Shown piece by piece: positions 37,253-46,852 of a stretch of DNA of 64,000 nucleotides; the first letter of the stretch is position 1, and every line of letters begins with the position of its first letter. Made by a program: the position numbers and the translations under genes. This stretch comes from Albimonas donghaensis (GTDB lineage Bacteria; Pseudomonadota; Alphaproteobacteria; Rhodobacterales; Rhodobacteraceae): the NCBI RefSeq assembly GCF_900106695.1, contig NZ_FNMZ01000003.1:62001-126000 (forward strand), given 5' to 3'. The notes beneath the pieces were generated by a model. It ran no database searches. It was given only the letters and a program-made list of their open reading frames with translations, and had not been told where the DNA came from.

Positions 37253-38788
37253 TCAGGCCCGGACGATCATCGACATGATCTTCTCCTGGCTGGCTTCATG
37301 CGCGGCCAGCTCCCCGGCGAAGGCGCCCTCGTTCATCACGTAGATGCGGTCGCACATGCCGAGCAGCTCGGGCATTTCGGAGGAGATCATCACGATCCCC
37401 CGCCCCTGCCCGGCCAGTTCATTGACGATGTTGTAGATTTCGAATTTCGCGCCGACGTCGATGCCGCGCGTCGGCTCATCGAGGATCAGCACCTGCGGAT
37501 CGGCGAACAGCCATTTGCCCAGCACCACCTTCTGCTGGTTGCCCCCCGACAGGTTCACCGTCTTCTGGAACACCGAGGGCGTGCGGATGCCCAGCGCCTC
37601 GCGGTATTTCTCGGCGACCTGGCGTTCCCGCGTTCCGTCGATGACGCCGCGCTCGGACACGCCCTCCAGATGGGCGAGGGTGACGTTGCGCAGGATCGTG
37701 TCGTCCAGCACGAGGCCGAGCGCCTTGCGGTCCTCGGTCACGTAGGCGAGGCCGGCGTCCACGGCGCGGCGCACGGTGGAGACGTCGATCGGCTCGCCCT
37801 TCAGCCGGGCCTCGCCGCGGATGTCGCGGCCCCAGGAGCGGCCGAACAGGCTCATCGCCAGTTCCGTGCGCCCGGCGCCCATGAGGCCGGCGATGCCGAC
37901 CACCTCGCCCTCGGCCACGGTGAAGGACACGTCGCGGATCGCCTCGCGGTCCGGGTCGGTGGGGTGGCCGACGGACCAGTTGGAGACCTCCAGCAGCGTG
38001 CGCCCGATCTTCGGCGTGCGCTCGGGGTAGCGGTGGGCCATGTCGCGGCCGACCATGTCGCGCACGATGCGCGCCTCCTCGACCGGGATATGGGCGCCGG
38101 AGGCGTCGCGGCCGTCGATGGTCGAAACCGCGGTCCCGTCGCGGATGACCGTGATCCGGTCCGCCACGCGGCTGATTTCGTTGAGCTTGTGGGAGATCAG
38201 GATCGAGGTGATGCCCTGGGCCCGGAACTCCATCAACAGGTCGAGCAGCTTTTCGCTGTCGGCTTCCTGGAGGGCCGCCGTGGGCTCGTCGAGGATCAGG
38301 AGGCGGACCTCCTTGGACAGGGCCTTGGCGATCTCCACCAGCTGCTGCTTGCCCACGCCGAGCCCGCCGACCGGGGCGGCGGCGCGTTCGCGCAGGCCGA
38401 CCTTGGCCAGCAGCGCCTCGGCGCGGGCGTTGGTCTCGGGCCAGTCGATGACCCCGCAGGCGGCGACCTCGTTGCCCAGGAAGATGTTCTCGGCGATGGA
38501 CAGCTCGGGAACCAGGGCGAGCTCCTGGTGGATGATGATGATCCCGCGCTTCTCGCTGTCGGTGATGCCGCCGAAGGCGACGGGTTCGCCTTCATAGACC
38601 AGCTCTCCGTCGAAGGAGCCGTGGGGGTAGACCCCGCTCAGCACCTTCATCAGCGTGGACTTGCCGGCCCCGTTCTCGCCGCACAGCGCGTGGATCTCGC
38701 CGCGCGCCACGGTCAGGGAGACGTTGTCGAGCGCCTTCACGCCCGGGAAGCTCTTGGTGATGCCGCGCATCTCCAGGATGGCGTCCAT
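37253..38788 (-). CDS. gguA: Sugar ABC transporter ATP-binding protein, duplicated cassette
   Basis: A 511-residue ATPase with two ABC cassettes, as in the MglA/XylG class. The first has Walker [10 protein letters not shown] and [11 protein letters not shown]; the second keeps [15 protein letters not shown] and [13 protein letters not shown] but has a degenerate Walker A (GLMGAGRTE), usual for this class. Start at 38788 with GGAG upstream. Drives GguB. Confidence 0.92.
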   Translation of the reverse strand: MDAILEMRGITKSFPGVKALDNVSLTVARGEIHALCGENGAGKSTLMKVLSGVYPHGSFDGELVYEGEPVAFGGITDSEKRGIIIIHQELALVPELSIAENIFLGNEVAACGVIDWPETNARAEALLAKVGLRERAAAPVGGLGVGKQQLVEIAKALSKEVRLLILDEPTAALQEADSEKLLDLLMEFRAQGITSILISHKLNEISRVADRITVIRDGTAVSTIDGRDASGAHIPVEEARIVRDMVGRDMAHRYPERTPKIGRTLLEVSNWSVGHPTDPDREAIRDVSFTVAEGEVVGIAGLMGAGRTELAMSLFGRSWGRDIRGEARLKGEPIDVSTVRRAVDAGLAYVTEDRKALGLVLDDTILRNVTLAHLEGVSERGVIDGTRERQVAEKYREALGIRTPSVFQKTVNLSGGNQQKVVLGKWLFADPQVLILDEPTRGIDVGAKFEIYNIVNELAGQGRGIVMISSEMPELLGMCDRIYVMNEGAFAGELAAHEASQEKIMSMIVRA

Positions 38789-38875
38789 GGCTGCTCTCCG
38801 CCCCGCTTCGGGGGTCATTGTCGGAATGGGGGGGAGGGGCGCGGCCCGCCGCCGCGATGCGACGGGCCGGCGCGC

Positions 38876-39949
38876 TCAGTTGATCTGGTCTTCGGTGTAG
38901 TAACCGCTGCCGATCAGGACCTCTTCCCAGTTGTCGGCGGTCACGGCCACCGGCTCCAGCAGGTAGGAGGGCACCACCTTCTTGCCGTTGTCATAGGTGG
39001 TGGTGTCGTTGATCGGCGGCTCGGCCCCGCCCAGCACCGCCTCGACCATCTGCACGGTGACCTTGGCCAGTTCGCGCGTGTCCTTGAAGATCGAGGAATA
39101 CTGCTCCCCCGCCTTCATCGACTTGACCGACTGCACCTCGGAGTCCTGGCCCGACACGATCGGCATCGACAAATCGCCGGAGCCGTAGCCGACGCCCTTC
39201 AGCGACGACAGGATGCCGATGGACAGCCCGTCATAGGGCGACAGCACCCCGTGGACGCGCTGGTCGGTGTAGTGGGCGGACAGCAGGTTATCCATGCGGG
39301 CCTGCGCGACGGCGCCGTCCCAGCGCAGCGTGCCGACCTTGTCCATGCCCATCTGGCCGGAGACGATCTCGACCGAGCCGTCGTCGATCAGCGGCTGCAG
39401 CACCGACATGGCGCCGTTGTAGAAGAAATAGGCGTTGTTGTCGTCGGGGGAGCCGCCGAACAGCTCGACGTTCCACGGCTTCACGTCGGGAAAGCGTTCC
39501 TTGAGCCCGTCGACGATGGTGGAGGCCTGCTGCACGCCGACCTTGAAGTTGTCGAAGGTGGCGTAATAGTCGACATAGGGGCTGTCGCGGATCAGCCGGT
39601 CATAGGCGATGATCTTGATGTCGGCGTAATGCGCGTTCTCCAGCGCGTTCGACAGCGTGGTGCCGTCGATGGCCGCGATGACCAGCACGTCGACGCCCTT
39701 GACGATCATGTTCTCGATCTGGGCGAGCTGGTTGGGGATGTCGTCTTCGGCGTATTGCAGGTCGACCTTGTAGCCGGCGGCCTCGAACTGCTTGACCATG
39801 TTGTTGCCGTCGTCGATCCAGCGGGCCGACGACTTGGTGGGCATGGCGATGCCCACATAGCCCTCGGCGGCGAAGGCGGGGGTCGCGAAGGCCGAGGCGA
39901 CGAGCGACGCCCCGAGCGCAAGCGCGCCCAGGCTGGCGGTGATCTTCAT
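38876..39949 (-). CDS. chvE: Periplasmic multiple-sugar-binding protein ChvE
   Basis: A 357-residue periplasmic binding protein with a Sec signal peptide (cleavage near TPAFAAEG). Stretches such as [53 protein letters not shown] and [19 protein letters not shown] follow Agrobacterium ChvE nearly residue for residue. ChvE binds galactose, arabinose, glucose, xylose and others. GGAGG precedes the ATG. It is the first gene of the nine-gene operon. Confidence 0.95.
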   Translation of the reverse strand: MKITASLGALALGASLVASAFATPAFAAEGYVGIAMPTKSSARWIDDGNNMVKQFEAAGYKVDLQYAEDDIPNQLAQIENMIVKGVDVLVIAAIDGTTLSNALENAHYADIKIIAYDRLIRDSPYVDYYATFDNFKVGVQQASTIVDGLKERFPDVKPWNVELFGGSPDDNNAYFFYNGAMSVLQPLIDDGSVEIVSGQMGMDKVGTLRWDGAVAQARMDNLLSAHYTDQRVHGVLSPYDGLSIGILSSLKGVGYGSGDLSMPIVSGQDSEVQSVKSMKAGEQYSSIFKDTRELAKVTVQMVEAVLGGAEPPINDTTTYDNGKKVVPSYLLEPVAVTADNWEEVLIGSGYYTEDQIN

Positions 39950-40050
39950 GTTGTCCTCCCTGCGGCGCCGTCGACGACGCGCGCGATTGCTTTTCAGCGA
40001 GGTCCCTCCTCGGACCCGACGGCAACCCTAGTCCTGCGGTTCCATAGCAA

Positions 40051-40094
40051 TCAATTTCGGTTTTTGACTTTCTTCATATCGATTTCGGTATAGC
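40051..40094. promoter_or_regulatory. chvE-gbpR control region
   Basis: The low-GC divergent gap holds direct repeats TCAATTTCGGT (40051-40061) and TCGATTTCGGT (40079-40089), 28 bases apart, likely LysR-type (GbpR) sites. On the plus strand TTGACT (40064-40069) with TATAGC (40089-40094) forms a candidate gbpR promoter, though its 19-base spacer is long. The gbpR ATG follows only 7 bases after, so the mRNA may be nearly leaderless. Confidence 0.5.
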
Positions 40095-40101
40095 TTGCGG
40101 C

Positions 40102-41046
40102 ATGACCGACGCGCCCCTCCGCCTCAAGCCCGTGCAGCTTCGCCTGATCGCGGCGATCGACGCGCAGCGCCAGCTCGGCCTCGCGGCCGAGGCGATGGCG
40201 ATGACCCAGCCCGCCGCCTCGCGGATGCTGCGCGAGATCGAGGCCGCGGTGGGCGCGCGCCTGTTCGACCGTCACGCCCGCGGGATGGAGCCGACGCTGA
40301 TCGGCCGCGCGCTGGCCCGCCGCGCGCGGGGGCTGGAGCAGGAGATGCGGGATCTGGCGGCGGAGGTGGACCAGCTGCGCTCGGGCCGCGGCGGCGTGGT
40401 GCGGGTGGGGGCGGTGACCGGCGCCTCGGTCGGCTATGTCGTGCCCGCGATCCGGCAGCTGAAGGCCGCGGCCCCGGACGTGGAGGTCTATGTGGACGTG
40501 GAGCCGTCGGACGTGCTGGCCCGCGGGCTGCTGGCGGGCGTCTACGACCTGGCGCTGGGGCGGATCCCGCCCGGCATGGACCCGCGGGAGTTCGACGCCG
40601 TTCCGGGGCGGCCCGAGATCGTCGACCTGGTGGTGCGCCGGGACCATCCGATGGCCAGCGCCCGGCGGCTGGAGCTGGCCGAGCTGACGCCCTACGACTG
40701 GGTCATGCAATCCCCCGGCGCGCCGATCCGGGTGGCGGTGGAGACCGCCTTCGTGGACGCCGGCGCGCGGCTGCCGCGGTCGATCCTCAACACGCCGTCG
40801 CTGCTGGTGATGATCGCCCTGCTGTCCTCCTCCACCGCCATCGCCGCCATGGCGCGGGAGATGAGCGACCTGCTCTCCGGCCCGGAGGTCGGCGCCCGGC
40901 TCGCCCCGCTGGCGGTGCGCGAGGAGATCGTGGTCGCGCCCTATCACATGCTCACCGCGCGCAGGCGGCGGCTGTCCCCGGTGGCCGAGCGGTTGCGGGC
41001 GCTGGTGCTGGACGAGCTGGACCCGCCGCACCGCCGCGGCGGCTGA
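40102..41046 (+). CDS. gbpR: LysR-family regulator, GbpR-like
   Basis: A 314-residue LTTR with an HTH in QLRLIAAIDAQRQLGLAAEA, then MTQPAASRMLREIEAAVG, and an effector domain (VRVGAVTGASVGYVVPAIRQ, DLVVRRDHPMA). Its position divergent to chvE matches Agrobacterium gbpR, which activates chvE in response to arabinose, galactose or fucose. No clear ribosome-binding site lies before the ATG. Confidence 0.82.
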   Translation: MTDAPLRLKPVQLRLIAAIDAQRQLGLAAEAMAMTQPAASRMLREIEAAVGARLFDRHARGMEPTLIGRALARRARGLEQEMRDLAAEVDQLRSGRGGVVRVGAVTGASVGYVVPAIRQLKAAAPDVEVYVDVEPSDVLARGLLAGVYDLALGRIPPGMDPREFDAVPGRPEIVDLVVRRDHPMASARRLELAELTPYDWVMQSPGAPIRVAVETAFVDAGARLPRSILNTPSLLVMIALLSSSTAIAAMAREMSDLLSGPEVGARLAPLAVREEIVVAPYHMLTARRRRLSPVAERLRALVLDELDPPHRRGG

Positions 41047-41185
41047 AGGGGCGCGCGGCGGCCCCGCCCGGCCCTGCCCTGCCCGGGGCCTGGCCTCCGG
41101 GATCCGCGACGTCGGGCGGCTGGACATGCGCGCGGGCATGGCGACAATGCTCTTCAATCTAGAATCCCTGACCCCGGAGCCGCTC

Positions 41186-42232
41186 ATGGACCTGCTCGCG
41201 CCCGTGAAAGCCGTCGGCTGGGTGACCGGCGTGTTCGGCGCCGAAAAATCCTTCGCCGCCAACCCGATCATCGGCAGCCCGAGGCTCAACCGCCTGGGCC
41301 TGCACCGCCGCCGCGTCGCCACGGCCGCCGCGATGGCCGCCCGCCGCCGCCGCGCCATGGCGGAGGGGATCCCGGCCGAGGACCGCGAAGCCTTCGACCG
41401 CGACGGCTTCGTCATCAAGCGGGATTACCTGCCCGCCGACATCTTCGCCCGCCTGCGCCGCGAGGTGTTCTCGGACCCGCTGCCCGCGCGCGAAATGCGC
41501 CAGGGCCAGACCGTCACCCGGATGATCCCGCTGGGCCCCGACATCGCCGCGCGTCTGCCCACCGCGCGGGCGGTGATCGCCAATCCCGTCCTGCGCCGCC
41601 TGACCGGCTATGTGGCCGGCCGCGCCGGCGAGCCGCACGCCTTCATCCAGACCGTGATCGCCGAGCCCGCCGCCGGCCCCGGCGCGGGCGGCCGCGACCC
41701 GCAGACGGCGATGCATGCGGACACGTTCCATTCCACCGCCAAATACTGGCTGTTCCTGCACGACGTGGGCGAGGAGGACGGGCCCTTCATCTATCTCCCC
41801 GGCTCCCACCGCCTGACGCCGGAGCGGCTGGAATGGGAATACGAGCAGAGCCTGACCGCCCGCGACGCCGGGCGGCATCACCATTCGCTGGGCTCGTTCC
41901 GGGCCACCCCGGCGCAGGCCAAGGCGCTGGGCTACGGGGCGCCGAAGCGGGTGGCGGTGCCGGGCAACACGCTGGTGGTGGCCGACACCTACGGCTTCCA
42001 TTCCCGCGCGCCCTCCGACCGGCCGACCGTGCGCACCGAGATCCACGGCAACCTGCGCCGCAACCCGTTCGCGCCCTGGAACGGGCTCGACATCCAGGCG
42101 GCGCCGGGGGTGCGGGGGCGGCAGGTGGACCTGTATCTGGCTTACGCCGACTGGCGGTCCCGCCGCTCCGGCAAGCCGCCCCTGTGGCGCGATGTCGGGG
42201 CGGTGAAGGCGGACGGGCCGGCCTCCATCTGA
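41186..42232 (+). CDS. Phytanoyl-CoA dioxygenase (PhyH)-family Fe(II)/2-oxoglutarate oxygenase
   Basis: A 348-residue protein with a PhyH-type core: the facial triad is His177-x-Asp179 (MHADTFHSTAKYWLFLHDV) and His272 (GFHSR), with Arg274 a probable 2-oxoglutarate contact. EEDGPFIYLPGSHRLTPERL is a strong family block. The substrate is unknown. GGAG lies before ATG 41186; an in-frame ATG at 41126 is possible. It stands alone and ends at a terminator-like hairpin. Confidence 0.82.
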   Translation: MDLLAPVKAVGWVTGVFGAEKSFAANPIIGSPRLNRLGLHRRRVATAAAMAARRRRAMAEGIPAEDREAFDRDGFVIKRDYLPADIFARLRREVFSDPLPAREMRQGQTVTRMIPLGPDIAARLPTARAVIANPVLRRLTGYVAGRAGEPHAFIQTVIAEPAAGPGAGGRDPQTAMHADTFHSTAKYWLFLHDVGEEDGPFIYLPGSHRLTPERLEWEYEQSLTARDAGRHHHSLGSFRATPAQAKALGYGAPKRVAVPGNTLVVADTYGFHSRAPSDRPTVRTEIHGNLRRNPFAPWNGLDIQAAPGVRGRQVDLYLAYADWRSRRSGKPPLWRDVGAVKADGPASI

Positions 42233-42285
42233 GCCGCCGGCCCGACCGCGCGCCGCGCGCCCGACCCGCTCCCGGCCGGTCCTGA

Positions 42286-42319
42286 AACGCCCCCCGTCGC
42301 GTCGCGCCGGGGGGGCGTT
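42286..42319 (+). terminator. Terminator hairpin after the PhyH-like gene
   Basis: AACGCCCCCC (42286-42295) pairs perfectly with GGGGGGCGTT (42310-42319) around a 14-base loop; the downstream CCGTTTCG has a short T-run. Confidence 0.55.
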
Positions 42320-42429
42320 CCGTTTCGCCCCGCGGGACGGTTTCGGCGTCGGCGCGCGCGCACGGGCATTGCTCCGCGCGCGACATTCCGTCAAGTTCCC
42401 TTACAAATCTCAAGCCGACCGAGGGGCTC

Positions 42430-43461
42430 ATGCTGTTTTTTCACGACGACCGTCACCGCCTGCATTTCCCTCAGGCCGAGCTGGACGGCGGGCAGTTCGT
42501 GACCCCATACGAACGTCCGAGCCGCGTGGAATACGTCCTGCGCCGCCTGCAGGAGACCGGAATGCGGGCCGCCGCGCCAGGGGCGCTGGACATGGGCCCG
42601 GTGCGCGCCGTGCACGCCCCCGACTACCTGGAATTCCTGGCGACCTGCTGGGCGGACTGGGTCGCCTCCGGCGCGCGGGGGGAGATCATCGCGACCTCCT
42701 TCCCGGTGCGCCGCATGCGCCAGAAGCCGCCGCGCAACATCGACGGCAAGGTCGGCTATTACAGCCTGGCCGCCGAGACCGCGATCACCGCCGGCACCTG
42801 GGAGGCGGCGCAGGCCTCCTGCGCGCTGGCCCAGTCGGCGCAGCGCGCGGTGGCGGCGGGCGAGCGCGCGGCCTTCGCCCTGTGCCGCCCGCCGGGGCAT
42901 CACGCGGCCTCGGACCTGTTCGGCGGCTACTGTTTCCTCAACAACGCCGCGGTGGCGGCGCAGATGTTCCGCGACGACGGCGCGGGCCGGGTGGCGGTGC
43001 TGGACATCGACTTCCACCACGGCAACGGCACCCAGGACATCTTCCACCGGCGCGGCGACGTGTTCTTCGCCTCGATCCACGGCGCGCCCGAAGACGCCTT
43101 CCCCTATTTCCTCGGCTATGCGGACGAGACCGGCGAGGGCGCGGGCGAGGGCGCCAACCTGAACCTCCCCCTCCCCCCCGGAACCCCGTTCGGACCCTGG
43201 GCCGAGGCGCTGGACGCGGCGCTGGCGGCGATCCGCGACTTCGGGGCGGAGGCGCTGGTGGTCTCGCTGGGCACCGACGCCTTCAAGGACGACCCGATCA
43301 GCTTCTTCAAGCTGGAGAGCGCGGATTTCGCCGAGGCCGGGCGGAGGATCGCGGGCGCAGGCCTGCCGACGGTCTTCGTGATGGAGGGCGGCTACGCCAT
43401 CGAGGCGGTGGGGATCAACGCGGTCAACGTGCTGCAGGGCTTTGAGGAGGCCGCCGCATGA
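42430..43461 (+). CDS. Histone-deacetylase-like amidohydrolase (acetylpolyamine amidohydrolase type)
   Basis: A 343-residue zinc hydrolase of the HDAC superfamily. RPPGHHA carries the catalytic His pair (157-158); zinc ligands are Asp194 and His196 in LDIDFHHGNGTQ and Asp283 in LGTDAFKDD; Tyr322 lies in MEGGY. Bacterial members remove acetyl groups from polyamines. The next gene, an EamA exporter, overlaps by 4 bases and may export a product or related amine; that link is inferred. Confidence 0.88.
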   Translation: MLFFHDDRHRLHFPQAELDGGQFVTPYERPSRVEYVLRRLQETGMRAAAPGALDMGPVRAVHAPDYLEFLATCWADWVASGARGEIIATSFPVRRMRQKPPRNIDGKVGYYSLAAETAITAGTWEAAQASCALAQSAQRAVAAGERAAFALCRPPGHHAASDLFGGYCFLNNAAVAAQMFRDDGAGRVAVLDIDFHHGNGTQDIFHRRGDVFFASIHGAPEDAFPYFLGYADETGEGAGEGANLNLPLPPGTPFGPWAEALDAALAAIRDFGAEALVVSLGTDAFKDDPISFFKLESADFAEAGRRIAGAGLPTVFVMEGGYAIEAVGINAVNVLQGFEEAAA

Positions 43462-44420
43462 GCCGCGTTCCCGCCGATCCCGCCTCCGCCGCCGCGGCCG
43501 CCGAAAAGCCCTCCACCGCGCCCTATCGCGGTCCCGACGACGTGCGCGCCGGGGTGTTCTGGATGGTGACGACGACGCTGCTGTTCGTCTGCGTCACCGG
43601 CATCGTGCGCCATGTGGGGTCGTCCCTGCCGGCGGCGGAGACCGCCTTCCTGCGCTACCTGTTCGGGCTGGTGCTGATCCTGCCCTTCATGGGCGGGCTG
43701 CGGAAGAACCGCCCTGACCGGCGCACCTGGTGGGTGTTCGGCGCGCGCGGGGTGCTGCACGGGCTGGGGGTCGTGCTGTGGTTCTACGCGATGGCCCGCA
43801 TCCCGATCGCCGAGGTCACGGCGCTGGGCTACATCACGCCGATCTTCGTCACCATCGGCGCCGCGGTCTTCCTGCGCGAGACGCTGCGCCTGCGCCGGGT
43901 GGCGGCGGTCGGGGTCGGGTTGCTGGGGGCGATGATCATCATCCGGCCGGGGTTCCAGGAGATCAATTCCGGCCAGCTCGCCCAGCTGGCCGCGGCGCCG
44001 CTGTTCGCCGGATCCTACCTGATGGCCAAGCGGCTGACCTCCAACCAGGACAGCGCGGTGATCGTCGGGCTGCTGTCGGGCTTCGTGACGATCACGCTGT
44101 TCCCGCTGGCGCTGGCGCAATGGCAGACGCCGAGCCTGGAGCAGCTGGCCTGGCTGGCGCTGACCGCGGTCTTCGCCACCGGCGGGCATTACACCATGAC
44201 CCGGGCCATCCAGGCGGCGCCGATCACCGTCACCCAGCCGGTGCAGTTCCTGCAGCTGGTCTGGGCGACGGCGCTGGGCATCATCGTCTTCGGCGAGGCG
44301 CTGGATCCCTATGTGATCGTGGGCGGCGGGATCGTGGTGGCCGCGGCCACCTTCATCTCCCACCGCGAGGCGATGGCCGCCCGCCAGACCACGCCGCCGG
44401 CCGCCGCCACCAAGCTTTAG
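43458..44420 (+). CDS. EamA/DMT-superfamily transporter
   Basis: A 320-residue membrane protein with two EamA repeats and about ten helices (VFWMVTTTLLFVCVTGIVRH, then FYAMARIPIAEVTALGYITP as a typical end of the first repeat, and HYTMTRAIQAAPITVTQPVQ in the second). An efflux function is likely; the substrate is unknown. Starts within the deacetylase gene by ATGA overlap. Confidence 0.88.
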   Translation: MSRVPADPASAAAAAEKPSTAPYRGPDDVRAGVFWMVTTTLLFVCVTGIVRHVGSSLPAAETAFLRYLFGLVLILPFMGGLRKNRPDRRTWWVFGARGVLHGLGVVLWFYAMARIPIAEVTALGYITPIFVTIGAAVFLRETLRLRRVAAVGVGLLGAMIIIRPGFQEINSGQLAQLAAAPLFAGSYLMAKRLTSNQDSAVIVGLLSGFVTITLFPLALAQWQTPSLEQLAWLALTAVFATGGHYTMTRAIQAAPITVTQPVQFLQLVWATALGIIVFGEALDPYVIVGGGIVVAAATFISHREAMAARQTTPPAAATKL

Positions 44421-44467
44421 GCGGAGGCGGGGCTTCAGGCGGCGGCGGGGCTTCAGGCGGAGGCGGG
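44419..44467. repeat. 18-base tandem repeat spanning two convergent stops
   Basis: AGGCGGAGGCGGGGCTTC (44419-44436) is followed by AGGCGGCGGCGGGGCTTC (44437-44454) and a partial third copy (44455-44467). The first copy begins inside the EamA stop and the third is the amidase C-terminal coding end. Read in the amidase frame, each unit ends with a stop codon (PASA-stop, PAAA-stop, PASA-stop). Confidence 0.75.
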
Positions 44468-45946
44468 CGCGCCGGCGAAGGGGAAGGGCGGGCGGCGGTC
44501 GGCCCAGGGGGCGGCGGCCTCCAGCTCTCCGGCCAGCGCCATCAGCTCGGCGTCGGCGCCGGCGGGGGCGGAGACGTGGACGCCGATCGGCAGGCCCTCG
44601 GCGGAGATCGCGAGCGGCAGCGACATGGCCGGCTGGCCGGAGGCGTTGGCCGCGACGCAGAAGGGCGAGTAGTCGAAGCAGCCGCCCTCGCCCAGCCGAT
44701 AGGCCGCGAAATCCTCGAACTCGGGCCGGGCATGGGCGAAGCGGCCGAGTTTCGCGGGCGGCTCGGCCAGGGTGGCGGAGACGAGCACGTCGTGGCCGGC
44801 GCGCCCGCCCTCGCCCGCATGGAACGCCGCCATGCGCCGCCCGAAGGCATGGATGCGGTTGAGCGCCGCGAGGTAGTCCGCGCCGCTGATCCCCCTGGCC
44901 AGCGCGCAGGCGCCGCGGGCGACGGGTTCCAGCAGGGTCAGGCCGTCGCCTTCCAGCCCCTGGGCGCGGGCTTCGGCCCGGACCCAGCCCCATGTGCCGC
45001 AGGCCACGATGTCGGTCCAGGCGCGGACCATGGCGCGCTGGTCGGCGTCGGGGCGGGCCTCTTCGACATGATGGCCGAGGCTGTCGAGCAGGCGCCCCGC
45101 CGCCTCCGCCGCGGCGCGGCAATCGGGGTGGATGGGGGCGCCGTCATAGGTGGTGAGGCACAGCGCGACCCGCAGCCGCCGGGGCGGGCGGGCCAGCGCC
45201 TCGGAGAAGGTGGTCGCCATGGCGGGGGCGACATAGGGCGCGCCCTCGTCCGCGCCCACGGTCGCGTCGAGCAGCGCCGCCTGGTCGCGGACCGAACGGG
45301 TGAGGAAACCGGCGGTGGCCATGCCGCCCCAGCCCTCGCCCGCCGAGGGCCCGTCCGGCAGCCGCCCGCGCGAGACCTTGAAGCCGACCAGCCCGCAGGA
45401 GGACGCCGGAATGCGGATCGAGCCGCCGCCGTCCGAGCCATGCGCCGCCGGCACGATCCCCGCCGCCACCGCCGCGCCGGCCCCGCCCGAGGACCCGCCG
45501 GAGGTCCGACCCAGGTCCCACGGGTTGCGGGTCGGCCCGCCATAGACCGCGGTCTCGGTGGTCACGCCGATGCCGCCTTCGGGCGCGGTGGTGCGGCCGA
45601 ACAGGTTGAGCCCGGCGCGCCGCAGCCGCGTCACCAGTTCGGCGTCATGACCGTGCCGCGTGGCGCGGGTGAGACGGGAGCCGTCATGCGAGGGCAGGCC
45701 CAGCGCCGCGGCGTCCATATCCTTGAGCAGGAAGGGAACCCCGTGCAGCGGCCCCCTGGGCAGGCCGGCCATGATCGCGTCCCGCGCCGCCTGGGGCGCG
45801 AGATTGGTGAGCGCGTTGATGGCGGGATCGCGGGTCTCCGCCACCTGCAGGGCGGCGGCGAGCAGGGCCTCGGGCGTGGTCTCGCCGGTCCTGACCCGCG
45901 CCGCCAGCCCGGTCGCATCGTGGGACAGATAGTCGTCGGGGCTCAT
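44453..45946 (-). CDS. Amidase (amidase signature family)
   Basis: A 497-residue amidase with the Ser-cisSer-Lys machinery: the Lys in [11 protein letters not shown] (about 74), the cis-Ser in [16 protein letters not shown] and the nucleophile region [20 protein letters not shown]. The substrate amide is unknown. It follows the HD-domain gene with a 4-base overlap (45943-45946). Its 3' end lies in the tandem repeat, so its last residues may vary between strains. Confidence 0.88.
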   Translation of the reverse strand: MSPDDYLSHDATGLAARVRTGETTPEALLAAALQVAETRDPAINALTNLAPQAARDAIMAGLPRGPLHGVPFLLKDMDAAALGLPSHDGSRLTRATRHGHDAELVTRLRRAGLNLFGRTTAPEGGIGVTTETAVYGGPTRNPWDLGRTSGGSSGGAGAAVAAGIVPAAHGSDGGGSIRIPASSCGLVGFKVSRGRLPDGPSAGEGWGGMATAGFLTRSVRDQAALLDATVGADEGAPYVAPAMATTFSEALARPPRRLRVALCLTTYDGAPIHPDCRAAAEAAGRLLDSLGHHVEEARPDADQRAMVRAWTDIVACGTWGWVRAEARAQGLEGDGLTLLEPVARGACALARGISGADYLAALNRIHAFGRRMAAFHAGEGGRAGHDVLVSATLAEPPAKLGRFAHARPEFEDFAAYRLGEGGCFDYSPFCVAANASGQPAMSLPLAISAEGLPIGVHVSAPAGADAELMALAGELEAAAPWADRRPPFPFAGAPASA

Positions 45947-46641
45947 GCCGGGGTCTCCTCGGGCGTCTCCTGACGGGGGGCGGCGGCGCCGATCTCCTCC
46001 AGGAAACCGTCATGGAAGGCGACCAGCCGTGCGTGGCGGGCCTGCGCGAGGCGGGCGCCCTCGGCGGTCTGGAAGCCCTGCGCCAGCCCCAGCAGCTTGG
46101 CGGGGAAATGGTCGATGGCGTAGCGGGCGTCGTCGAGCGGGCGCGCCTCGGCCCGCGGGTCCAGCGGATCGCAGAGCCCGCCGCCCATGCGCCCGCCGGT
46201 GTAGAAGCAGCGCGCCACGCCGACGAAGCCCAGCGCGTCGAGCCGGTCGGCGTCCTGGAGAATGCGGGCCTCGGGCGTCTCCGGCGGGATGCGGGCGGAG
46301 AAGGAATGCGCGGCGATGGCATGGGCGACGGCGCCGATGCGATCCGCCGTCCAGTCGAGCGCGGCCAGCACCTCGCAGGCCCGCGCGGCGGCGAGGCGGG
46401 AGGCGCGGGGGCGGTCGGGGGAGTTCTTCTCCACCGACACGCAGTCATGCAGCAGGGTGGCGGCGGCGAGGATCTCCTCGTCGCCGCCCTCCACGGCGGC
46501 GATGCGGCGGACATTGGCCCAGACCCGGCCGAGATGGGCGAGGTCATGGGCGCCGTCGTCGCCCTCCCCGGCCGGCAGGGCTGCGGGCAGCAGCCGGGCG
46601 GCGAGCGCCTGGCGCGGGGCGAAGAGGTCGGCGGGGGTCAT
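45943..46641 (-). CDS. HD-domain phosphohydrolase
   Basis: A 232-residue HD-superfamily protein. Metal ligands are visible as HDLAHLGRVWANV, LLHDCVSVEKNSPDR and, later, ILQDADRLDALG. These proteins usually remove phosphate from nucleotides or similar compounds; the substrate is unknown. Upstream of the amidase gene with ATGA overlap. Confidence 0.83.
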   Translation of the reverse strand: MTPADLFAPRQALAARLLPAALPAGEGDDGAHDLAHLGRVWANVRRIAAVEGGDEEILAAATLLHDCVSVEKNSPDRPRASRLAAARACEVLAALDWTADRIGAVAHAIAAHSFSARIPPETPEARILQDADRLDALGFVGVARCFYTGGRMGGGLCDPLDPRAEARPLDDARYAIDHFPAKLLGLAQGFQTAEGARLAQARHARLVAFHDGFLEEIGAAAPRQETPEETPA

Positions 46642-46852
46642 GCGGCGGGGCCTTCGGTGGTGCTGGGGGCGAGGGGCGGCGTCGGGGCCAGCAGGCAGGC
46701 GACGCCCCCCGCCCGTCAATCCCGCGCGCCCGTCGGGCCCCCCGCTGCGGCGAGGAGGCGCGGCGTGGGCGCGGGGGGCGCAGGGGGTCGAGCGCGGGGG
46801 GGCGCTGTCCGGGTTGGAACAGGCCGCCCGCCCGGGCGACAGGGGGCGAGCC

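Noticed and set aside
37298-40093. A very long open frame (931 codons) on the plus strand
   Set aside because: It is antisense to chvE-gguA-gguB, whose minus-strand proteins are clear family members. GC-rich third positions keep the opposite strand open; its translation has no family features.
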